A DNA stretch of 64,000 bases from positions 233,428,944 to 233,492,943 of the forward strand of contig CP136061.1 of the NCBI GenBank assembly GCA_032622095.1, written 5' to 3'. The notes under the pieces are model-generated. The model had not been told where the DNA came from, made no database searches, and saw nothing but the letters and a program-made list of their open reading frames with translations. Source of the stretch: Siphonodentalium dalli (Eukaryota; Mollusca; Scaphopoda; Gadilida; Siphonodentaliidae). Position 1 is the first letter of the stretch. The number at the start of each line of letters is the position of its first letter. The position numbers and the translations under genes were made by a program. Shown here piece by piece: positions 37,101 to 49,100 of the stretch.

Positions 37101-40100
37101 ATCTTATGATCGTGTCATGGACATCTCAAACCAGCTTGGAAATGTTGTTGTTAAACATTATCAAATAGATGGAGTTATGTGTTCACCTATATTGAGAAAA
37201 GGCTTGTTCACCACATCTGCTTTGGACCATATTGACCACAACCCTATATCAACTACCAGCACATCAGCTTTCCACGGGACAAATATTTCCATGTTTCAGC
37301 ATCCGCATCCAGATAATCAAGGCGAGCAGCAACCTATTGACTTCAGTTCTGAAAAAAACTGGAAAAACGAAACAAATCCCACATCTTCCGGACTCGAATA
37401 CAAATGTTCCACCTGTCTACTAGTATTTAAAAGATTTAAAGCCAAACCCACCAACCAACACTGGCTTTGGTCTACCTGGTTCAACTGTTTTTCAAAAACA
37501 TCTTCGGCTGGATTATGAGTGGTTGCAAAAGGCCTCGACAACAGAAGTCATTGATGGTAGTACATCAATACTAGTACTATGGTCAGCTCATCATGCAACT
37601 CAAAAGAGACGTCAGCAGTTTGATATAGCAATAACCTCAATGTTATCTATGTTAATGAATATTAATGAATCAGTTCAACTTCTAAAATCAGAACGGACAC
37701 CGGTCATTACTGCAGACCAGCCTCTGCATGCATTGGCTAAGCAGATACAGTGGCAGTGGCCAGACTTATATGGTGAGGACAGATAAGTTGTTATGCTTGG
37801 AGGGTTACATCTGGAATTGGATGCTCTAACGACGGTTGGTTCAGTGCTTCAGGATAGCGACTGGGCGAGTGCTCTCGTAGAAGCAGGTATAGAAAGCCAG
37901 GCGCAGCAGATTCATTCATCAAAGCTTCATGTATTACAAAAACCCGACAATCACATCAGATAACAGCGTGTAGTCTTTTCAAACTCATGAAATTTGCATA
38001 CTCAGAATACTGCAGTCGGGATTTATCCGATGTTGATAGTATGCACTAAAATTTCAATGACTGGTATAAAAGTAAATGTGCTGTGATCTAATCAAAAGAC
38101 ATTCTATTTCAATTTTTCGGTCGTCTCCAGCTGAAATAAAATCAAAGAAAACAAGTACGAAAGATGATTGTCAACTCTTCTCTCGATTGTTCATATCTTG
38201 TCAGACCTTTGTGACATTTTTGCACATGAAAACCAGATTTCTCCAGCATCAATCAGTAACGATGGAAAACTCATATGTGCCATAAATCTCAATAGATGGA
38301 TATATTTGAAGCAGAGTTAACACTGCCCGAGGAAGCACCCACTGCAGATGCTGTACTGCTAATAGATGGTTCTGACATAATAAATGTTCTTCAACCTAAT
38401 AGTGTGAAACAAATTGATGAATATGCACAAGACGATGACATTCCTAAAATACAGACATATTGCCATATATATAAGAGAACTGACATCATGTTTGACGTGT
38501 ACAAGACAGGTAGCCGCAAACAGGAAACTAGGGCAAAGCACGGAAAAGGAATCAGGAGAAGGGTATCAGGATCTAGCAAAACTCTAGCAGACTGGTATAG
38601 CTTTCTTCGCGATGACAACAACAAAACAGAGCTATCAGTAGTTCACTTCCTTGCTGATAAGATCATAACTGTTAATACGGCCAATGGCATTGTTGTTACC
38701 AAAGGTGAACATGTACAACGTAACCATGAACTTGATTTGGATATTCTTGCACCATGTACACATGAAGAGGCCGATACAGGGAGTTTTGTGCATGCAAATT
38801 ACGCAGTTATCAACCAACACAACAGCATCATAATCCAAGCCACCGACACGGATATAGTGATTATAGATGTAATTGTATACTCAAGTTTGAAAGCATTCGG
38901 TCACAGAAAAAATTCAGATGGATTCCGATACATGAGATTGTTTCATCAATAGGTACAACAAAATGTTATGGAATTCTCTTTTTCCTTGCAATTAGTGGAT
39001 GTCATGTGGTTCTGCATTTCGCAGGAAAGGAAAAAAGTATGCATGGCAGACATGGAATGTATTTCCAGAAGCTTTATCAATTTTCTCCAGACTCAGCAAT
39101 TCTCGAGTGTCCATCACAGAACATAACATTGCAGTAATCGAAAGATTCGTTATAATAATGTACGACCTTTCAAATACATTAACGAAGCCAGACTAGACTT
39201 TTTTTTGCACGAAAACAGACCATACAATGCTATTCCACCTACAAGGTCTGCGCTGTTGCAGCATGTCAAGCGAGCCGCATACGAGGCCGGGCATATATGG
39301 GACGATCATTGGCACGTAAACCAGCCAACCCGAGTCCTACAGATTGGGAATGGGCAGAAAATGGCAGTCACTGGGAACCATTTTGGACGGAGCTTCCACC
39401 AATTGCTAAATTTTTCAGTCAGTTGACCAAATGCGGCTGCAAGAAGGCAAATAGTGGGCGATGCACATGCTACCATATTGGGCTTCCATGCACCACTTTA
39501 TGCAGTTGTTGCTGCCAACTTTAAAAGACTCTAAGAACTGATAGTAATGAATGTGTGTAGATCTCCCAGTACTAACATCATATATAGTGTGACGATAAAT
39601 TGTTTGAAATTGAATTTTTTTTCACAATTTTGAAAGTTAAGTGATATAAAAATGCCAAAATTTTGAAACGAAACAGCTGTTGTTACAATATATTGTTTTA
39701 ACATACTCAGGTTGTGTTTTAATTTCAATTCAACCTTTAGAAATGAAATAAGATCTCTTGTTTGAGTGATACATCGATCAAACTTTTCAAAATTCGAAAA
39801 CTGACGTAGCTGAAAATGGTGGCCATCTTGAAAATGGCGGCCATCTTGGATTTTCGCGTGGTTTGTCGAACAATATTGTTTAGTGGCCCATACTCATTAC
39901 TGATCATTCGTGCCAAATTTCATGCTTGTATCACCAAGTGAACGATTTTACACTTAGCCGCCCTACTAATAATTAATTATTTAGTTAAGTTAATTATTAG
40001 TGCCCGTTTAAGACATCTGATGTCAGCGACACTTATATTATGACACTCTCCAGGTCAATTGATCCTGTGTAAAAAAATTCAGCTCCGAGTGTCCAGCCAT

Positions 40101-43100
40101 TTGGTCGGCCATAGCCCAACAGGCAAAACAATTTGTTTTTAAATTGAGTTTTATTTGTACATGTAGTACATGTATAGATAATAATGGTATGCTTACTCAC
40201 TATAATGATTTTATAAATGGACTCTTGTGTTGTATAATATAAATTGGATCATAGAAGGGTGATGTTGGGGTGTAAATTGTACTTCAGCCATTGTTACTTC
40301 TCCCAATCTGAAACCTCTAGCCTGGTCCCTGCTACAGACAAATGTAATTTTATGAAAATCTATATATATATCTCATATATATTTTGAAGACCTCTGTATG
40401 TTTGTATGTTTGTTTGTATGTATGTTTGTCATTGATACAAATCTACGATTCTCGACCGATCAGGATGAAACTTGGTACGTGTGTGTAGTTTGACCAGGCG
40501 GTGGACGTTGTCGTATTGGCGAGCCCGTGCGGCGCCCGTGCAGCCTTCGCGCATGCGCAGACGAGATCTCGGAAACGGGTGGAGCTATCGACTTGAAATT
40601 TGCTATGTGAATGTATCTTGCCCCGGATACGAATTTTATCGGGTCGCCGAGCCCGTGCGACGCCAGCTTCGCGCATGCGCAGACCGGATGTCGGAAACGG
40701 GTGGAGCTATCGGCTTGAAATTTGGTATGTGAATGTATCTTGCCCCGGATACAAATTTTATCGGGTCGCCGAGCCCGTGCGATGCCAGCTTCGCGCATGC
40801 GCAGACCAGATCTCGGAAAACCGGTGGAGCTATCGACTTGAAATTTGGTTTTTGAATAGCCCGGACAACGTCGGGCTCATCGGCTATCTCATATATATTT
40901 TGAAGACCTCTGTTTGTTTGTCTGTCTGTCTGTCTGTATGTATGTCATTAATACAAATCTACGATTCTCGACCGATCGGGACGAAACTTGGTACGTGTGT
41001 GTAGTTTGACCAGGCGGTCGTCGTTGTCGTATTGGCGAGCCTGTGCGGCGCCCGCTTCGCGCATGCGCAGACGAGATCTCGGAAACGGGTGGAGCTATCG
41101 ACTTGAAATTTGCTATGTGAATGTATCTTGCCCCGGATACGAATTTTATCGGGTCGCCGAGCCCGTGCGACACCAGCTTCGCGCATGCGCAGGCGAGATC
41201 TCGGAAACGGGTGGAGCTATCGACTTGAAATTTGGTATGTGAATGTATCGGGTCGCCGAGCCTGTGCGACGCCAGCTTCGCGCATGCGCAGACGAGATCT
41301 CGGAAACGGGTGGAGCTATCGACTTGACATTTGGTATGTTAATGTATCTTGCCCCGGATACGAATTTTATCGGGTCGCCGAGCCCGTGCGACGCCAGCTT
41401 CGCGCATGCGCAGACCAGATCTCGGAAACGGGTAGAGCTATCGACTTGAAATTTGGTTTTTGAATAGCCCGGACAACGTCGGGCTCATCGGCTAGTCTCA
41501 TATATATTTTGAAGACCTCTGTCTGTCTGTCTGTCTGTTTGTCTGTATGTTTGTCTGTCATTAATACAAATCTACGATTCTCGACCGATCGGGACGAAAC
41601 TTGGTACGTGTGTGTAGTTTGACCAGGCGGTCGACGGTGTCGTAATGGCGAGCCCGTGCGGCGCCCGCTTCGCGCATGCGCAGACGAGATCTCGGAATCG
41701 GGTGGAGCTATCGACTTGAAATTTGCTATGTGAATGTATCTTGCCCCGGATACAAATTTTATCGGGTCGCCGAGCCCGTGCGACGCCAGCTTCGCGCATG
41801 CGCGGACGAGATCTCGGAAACGGGTGGAGCTATCGACTTGAAATTTGCTATGTGAATGTATCTTGCCCCGGATACGAATTTTATCGGGTCGCCGAGCCCG
41901 TGCGACGCCAGCTTCACGCATGGGCAGACGAGATCTCGGAAACAGGTGGAGCTATCGACTTGAAATTTGCTATGTGAATGTATCTTGCCCCAGATACAAA
42001 TTTTATCTGGTCGCCGAGCCCGTGCGATGCCAGCTTCGCGCATGCGCAGACCAGATCTCGGAAACGGGTAGAGCTATCGACTTGAAATTTGGTTTTTGAA
42101 TAGCCTGGACAACGTCGGGCTGGGTAGAGCTATCGACTTGAAATTTGGTTTTTTAATAGCCCGGACAACGTCGGGCTCATCGGATAGTCTCATATATATT
42201 TTGAAGACCTCTGTCTGTTTGTCTGTTTGTATGTATGTTTGTCTGTCATTTATACAAATCTACGATTCTCGACCGATCGGGACGAAACTTGGTATGTGTG
42301 TGTAGTTTGACCAGGCGGTGGACTTTGTCGTATTGGCGAGCCCGTGCAGCGCATGCGCAGACGAGATCTCGGAAACGGGTGGAGCTATCGACTTGAAATT
42401 CGCTATGTGAATGTATCTTGCCCCGGATACGAATTTTATCGGGTCGCCGAGCCCGTGCGACGCCAGCTTCACGCATGCGCAGACGAGATCTCGGTAACAG
42501 GTGGAGCTATCGACTTGAAATTTGCTATGTGAATGTATCTTGCCCCGGATACGAATTTTATCGGGTCGAATAGCCTGGACAACGTCGGGCTGGGTAGAGC
42601 TATCGACTTGAAATTTGGTTTTTGAATAGCCCGGACAACGTCGGGCTCATCGGCTAGCCTATTATATATTTTGGGAAATCTGTGTCTGTCTGTCTGTGTG
42701 TTCGCGATGGACTCGAAAACGGCTGAGCCGATTTCGATGAAACTTGGTATGTGGGGTACTTTCGGCCCTGGAGTGGCATGGGCCTATTAATTTGCCTGTG
42801 CGACGTGACCTTGACCTTGAAATCGGGTCATTTCAAGGTCGAACGCCTGAGTATCACGGGATTTCGATGAAAATTAGTGTCTGGGGATACTTTCGTATGG
42901 GGAGTGTCGTGAGCCTATTCGTTTGCCCGTGCGACGTGACCTTGACATCGGGTCAATTCAAGGTCAAATCCCGAATTTTTATGGGATTTCGACGAAATTT
43001 TATACGTAGGGTTACTTTTGTCCATTGAGTGTTTTGGACAGTTCAATCGTGACCCCGACCTGACCTTGACCTTCAAAATGATCAATTCGAGGTCAAATCG

Positions 43101-46100
43101 GGTAAAACCGGATGGATTTCGACGGGTGCTTTTGTCGGGTACTTTTGTCCGGGCAGTGTTTTGGGCGGGTCAAATTATTACCCCACCTCACCTTGACCTT
43201 CAAAATGGACAATTCAAGGTCAAATCGCGCAATTCGCCGAAAAGCAGTGGGGAAACGGCCTGGACGAAGTCAGGTCCACCAGGGATTTCGACTTTATTTG
43301 ATACGTAGGGTTACTTTTGTCCACTGAGTGTTTTGGATGGGTCAAATCGTGACCCCGACCTGACCTTGACCTTCAAAATGATCAATTCAAGGTCAAATCG
43401 CGCAATTCGCCGAAAAGCAGAGGGGAAATAGCCCGGACGAAGTCGGGTCCACCTGCTAGTATATATATAAAAGAGTAGGATCTGTCTGTCCGGATTATTC
43501 TCCCAGACCAATTTAGTGTGGTGACTCAGATTACTCTGACAGAGTTTTTTTTACAGATCAAACTGCTTAAACAATCAAAATGTGCACGTAGTGCAATCAT
43601 GGGCCGCAGGTCTCTAACGTACAAAGGCGCCACCCATGCTGAATAAAGGTTCCCTTTGGGAGCCTGTTTCGGCTAGTAACTTATATTGGACTGATTATTC
43701 ATTTTTCCGTTCTGAACACCTCAGCGGAGAGTTTCACATCACTTTAATTGTTAAGGTTTTTTTAGATTCTACCAAGGATCTGTTAAAAATGGTTGCATCA
43801 GTGCAAGACGAACAGAGGCAAATAGCTGCTGAGATTAATGCTTTGAAGTTCCAGGTCGAAACGGTGAGAAGAACTTATCTATGTAGTTTACTATTGCTGA
43901 CATATGTTTTGATGAATTATTGTGGGTGTCCATCTGTCATGTCACAATGTAAGTGTGGTGACTTTAACAAACTTTCTCCGTTTTTGACTACATTTGATCC
44001 ATGGTTTCCCGACTCCCTTGAATGAGTTTGATAACCAGTCCTGTCCGAACTCCTGGATCATTTACAGTAATGCTCTAAGTAATCGACTTCTTAACCACAG
44101 CAGAATTATGGGTAACTTTTCAGGATTTAGTCGGAAATATGGCTTGTTGCCATTCATCGGAAAGCTCTCCCCGAGAGCCATGCTCTGATTGGTTTAATTT
44201 GATGAACTGCTGTGATTTCAACCAATCAAATACTAGTATATTGGATATATCGTCTGCACAAAACAACAACACGTGGGCCGTGGAAAGATGTCTGCTCAAG
44301 AAAGCTTAAAACTGGTCAATCCGACAGCAGCCTACAGGTCGAAAATCTGGCAGTATTTCGGTTTTGGTACGTATACTGTTGAAGAGGATGGAAAGCGATG
44401 CATTAAGACAGGCAGAACTAAAATGATCTGCAAATTATGTTCGACGGCAACCTCTTACAAGACTGGTGTTACGACCAACATGTCGCACCATTTGAAACGA
44501 CATCATTCTCAGCCAGCTGTTGTGATTATGTGACATATAAGCAGATGAGTGAGAAACTTTTCAACTCTTTTACCGACTTCAGTATCAATATGTCATGTTG
44601 TACTGGTCATGTTGTCAGTTGTACAGGGACATGGGTTGGTTGGGGTGTCTCACTGAGAGCTTTCCGATGAATGGCAACAAGCCATATTTCTGACTAAATC
44701 CTGAAAAGTTACCCATAATTCTGCTGTGGTTAAGGAGTCGATTATTTAGAACATTACTGTAAGTGATACTCCATGTTTCCCTGGTCCGATAGTAACATTC
44801 TTATTTTATTCCTCTAGCTAGAGATGAAGTGTACTGATGAACGAGATGAACCAGGGGAAGAAAAGCATCCTCCTGTGAACATCCCGGCATCGACAATAAA
44901 GGATTTGATGCAGATCGAGGCATTGTTGGACAATCCATCTGCCATGAAGGCACTGGTAAGGCCCTAAAAAATGTAGGCCTAAAAACGAGTGATGTTTACA
45001 GTAACAAAGGGAAATATGTAGGGATGGGCGGAAATGAAGGCACTGGTCCAACTTTGGGTATTTGATGTCAAAACTTACTGGTTAATTTTTTCTATATTAA
45101 ATGGGTTCTCCCATTCATTTATAAAAGTATACAGTAATGCCCTAAATAATTGACTCCTTAACCACATCAGAATTATTGATAATTTTTCAGGATTTATTCG
45201 GAAATATGGCTTGTTGCCATTCATCGGAAGGCTCTCACTGAGAGCTTTCCGATGAATGGCAACAAGCCATATTTCATGCTTTTCAAAACTTTATGGCTTG
45301 AGAAATGATAAATTGACTTTGCATGTCCTAATTAGTTGGTATTTGCTATTTTTTTTTCTTCGTAGGTTCGCCAGTATAACTGCATAGGTGGATCGTCCCA
45401 CCAAGAAGTAGTGTCCAAGATTTTTGCTGCTACAATGGTGCACGACCTTGCAGTGAGAATTAATTGGACTGGAAAAGGGTCCAAGAGGAAACAACCAATG
45501 CTCGACTTCCCAAAGCTCATCAAGTGTATGCTAAGTAAGTGATAATAAAAAGATATCGTAAAAAAACTCAGTTTATCGCTTCATTCCAACAAAATCAAAG
45601 AAACTGGAAACTTCATATTTGGACTATTTCTTAGTGAAAATTCATTAGAAACAGGAAGATTTTAACATAAAAGTAACAAAAAATATACAGGAAAGCAAAA
45701 GATTAAGACTTGAGTATCTGTTGTGATGGCAATAGAGAACTGTGTGGAAACCACAATATTAAAATTCATACAAGTTGATAGCAAAGGGCTTAAGAGTTTT
45801 TGGTCAGAAAATAAGTCATTTTAAATTCATGTTGTATATACAAATATACACCTTAAGATGCATCAGGCTTATGAAGTACTCAGCTCGATGTAACATATAT
45901 ACATTAATTCATAATTGAGGAGTATGAAGATTAAAAACGTCTTGTTTGTCTTGTTTCCAGCATCGGCTACGAGACATCAAAATCTCACTGAGGTTGTATT
46001 TGCTAGTCATGCCAAAATGTGTCTTCGTCGTGCACCTGATAGACATGGAGGTCGCGGTCAACGAAAACAGAAAATAAAAAATCAAGTGGAGTCATCGGTA

Positions 46101-49100
46101 AGCCAAATATATCATATAATCAAATTTACCTCTGTGTTTTTCAACATGTTTCATGATTTTACTGTTTACCATCTTGGAATTGCTTTTGGTGACAAGGCAG
46201 TGGTCTTTCACTGAAAATCATGAAACACAACATTGTTATTCTATAAAAATAACAATAATTTAGCTGTTTAGTTGCCTGTCATTTGTAAAACAAAAATGGG
46301 TTTCATAAAAAAATTTGGGGATTTTGGGCAACATATTTTATCTTAAAGATATATTATGTACTTATTCGGGTGCATGAAACTAGTAAGTTAGTATTCAGGC
46401 ACTATGCCAACTGAAGGAATATAGCATTCTAGTAACATCGCCGAAAATTTCAAACAAATCGACCTTACCAATCCATAGAAAACATCGTCTGAGGCTATGC
46501 ACAATTGGAAATATTTACTTCTCAATTCGGGATGCAACTATCTGCGATAAGCTAACGAAAATGATTTCGCCATCCAGAGTCGCTGTATTTAATTAATATA
46601 TAAGAATGGCGGTGTTATTTCGAACTATTATCAATGAATTTGAAAGATGTTTGGTATATTAGTTCACAAAAGGAGTATCTGTAAAAAAAAGTTCGCAAAC
46701 TAGGGGCCAGGCCATACATTTTCACTAGAGTAATGGCCCTCAGATTGTAATTTGATTGTAATTGTAATTTTTGAGCATTTTAAGCCCGAACTAAAACACA
46801 TATTAACCAATCTCAAACAAATTAATTTTTGGCATATTTTTAAAATGCCCATCCCCAACTTGGCCAACTTAGGTGGGGGAGACTGCCATTGGTGACTGCT
46901 TGTTTGTTTTGCTTGTACAATAATTTTTGGCAAATTGTTTCAGCTCTCAAAATCATAAAGAGGTTTGTGTTACTGTATTAATTGATATTCATGTAAAACT
47001 GTAAAGTGACAATTCCAAAGTTAGAGGGTTATCACTGGTTGTTGAGGCCACTTTTTACTTAGTTCGATATTCATGTCAGTGATGCCATGAACTATTGAAA
47101 TACCATCATTATTAGTGTGGTGCAGTAGAACTACCTATCTTTACTAAATATTTAACAGTTACCTTCTATGTACACGACTATATATATATATCAGTATCAT
47201 GTTGGTCTTAAATGAACTTTCAAGAAAATAAATAACTGCATACCTTTGGATACATGATTTTTACAGAAAAAACATTTCCTGCTTTGAATTCGCTGCTTTG
47301 GGTGCGCAAATTCAAAGTGTGCATATTTAAAACTAAGCGAAAAATAATAATGCATGAATTTAATTATGAGTAAGGTAGTGCTTCAGCCTAGAACAACTAA
47401 GTGATACTCCTTGTTTCCCTGGTCCGATAGTGACATTCTTATTTTATTTCTCTAGCTAGAGATGCAGTGTACTGATGAACGAGATGAACCAGAGGAAGAG
47501 AAGTATCCTCTTGTCAACATCCCGGCATCGACAATAAAGGATCTGATGGAGATCGAGGCATTGTTGGACAATCCATCTGTCATGAAGGCACTGGTAAGGC
47601 CCTAAAAAATGTAGGCCTGAAAACGAGTGATGTTTCTGGTAACTTCCGGGAAAAATGTAGGGATGGGCGGAAATGAAGCCACTGGTAATGCCAAAATAAC
47701 TTTTTTTCCAACTTTTGAGTCAAAACTTACTGGTTAATTTTTTCTATGTTCTCCCATTCATTTATAAAAGTATACAGTAATGCCCTAAATAATCGACTCC
47801 TTAACCACAGCAGAATTATGGGTAATTTTTCAGGATTTATTCGGAAATATGGCTTGTTGCTATTCATCGGAAAGCTCTCAGTGAGAGCTTTCCGATGAAT
47901 GGCAACAAGCCATATTTCATGCTTTTCAAAATTTTATGGCTTGAGAAATGTAAATTGACTTTATATGGCTTAGTTGGTATTTGTTGTATTTTTTTCTATA
48001 GGTGCGTCAGTATAATTACATTGGTGGATCATCCCACCAAGAGGTAGTGTCCATGATTTTTGCTGCTACAATGGTGCACGACCTTGCAGTGAGAATTAAT
48101 TGGACTGGAAAAGGGTCCAAGAGGAAACAACCAATGCTCGACTTCCCAAAGCTCATCAAGTGTATGCAAAGTAAGTGATAATAAAAAGATATCGTAAAAA
48201 AACTCAGTTTATTGCTTCATTCCACCAAAATCAAAGAAACTGGAAACTTCATATTTGGACTATTTCTTAGTGAAAATTCATTAGAAACAGGAACAAGATT
48301 TCAACCTAAAAGTAACGAAAAATACAGGAAATTAAATGATTAAGACTTGAGTAGCTGTTGTGGTGATAATATGCCCTATCACTAACTCCTGGCCATTTTA
48401 GAACCACCAGGTCCGGTTCCGTGGTTTCATAGATTCATCCAGCCCGGTTCCGTGGTATCAGTGCTACAGGTCAAAGTTTTGGAGTGGCATTTCCATATAT
48501 GGAGCTCTTAAATTATTCATGACTCCCATATATGGAAAGTTAAGTAAAAACATGTAACCCGACCTGGTGGATTCAAAATGGTCGCGAGTTAGTGATAGGG
48601 CATATAGAGAACTATGTGTGGAAACCACAAATATTAAAATTCATACAAGTTTGATAGCAAAAGCTTCATAAGAGTTTTTGGTCAGAAAATAAGTCATTGT
48701 AGTTATTACTAACATATTATGTCTTATGTGTTATGAGAAAAATCTTGATAGATTTGAGGACATCTTTTAAAGACATATTATACAATGTTGTTTTTCTTGT
48801 ACAAGTCAGGTCATGGTGAAAAGTCATATTGGACGAGACACGCAGTGTCGAGTCCAATATGACTTTTCACCATGACCTGGACTCGTACAAGAAAAACACA
48901 TACTGTACACAAATTGTATTATAAAATTTTTATTATCCATCTGTGTGTTTATCCAAATTTTGGGAATAAAACTTTTGTGGTTATTGTTAGTATTTGTCGG
49001 CTCTTGATACTCTATAAAAGCCTGTATTCGATCATTAGAAAGCATGATTTGGAACAGTAAACACGGAAGTGAAAACAAAACTCAATGCAGAAGTGAAACA

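Noticed and set aside
40443-42540. Many open frames on both strands (up to 184 codons) with an apparent repeated, Arg/Ala-rich protein
   Set aside because: They follow exactly the ~122 bp cores of the Helitron-like array; core length is not a multiple of three, so units are read in different frames, and both strands are equally open because of GC content.
43636-44025. Single-exon gene extending exon 3 to 129 codons
   Set aside because: The upstream part is the 3' end of a Helitron-like element and the downstream part is intron sequence after a good GTGAGA donor; the spliced model explains the frame better.
44288-44533. BED domain as an extra exon of the DUF4806 gene
   Set aside because: The ORF has its own ATG and stop, lies wholly between transposon TIRs, and no in-phase acceptor/donor pair is visible; exon 3 joins cassette A in phase without it.
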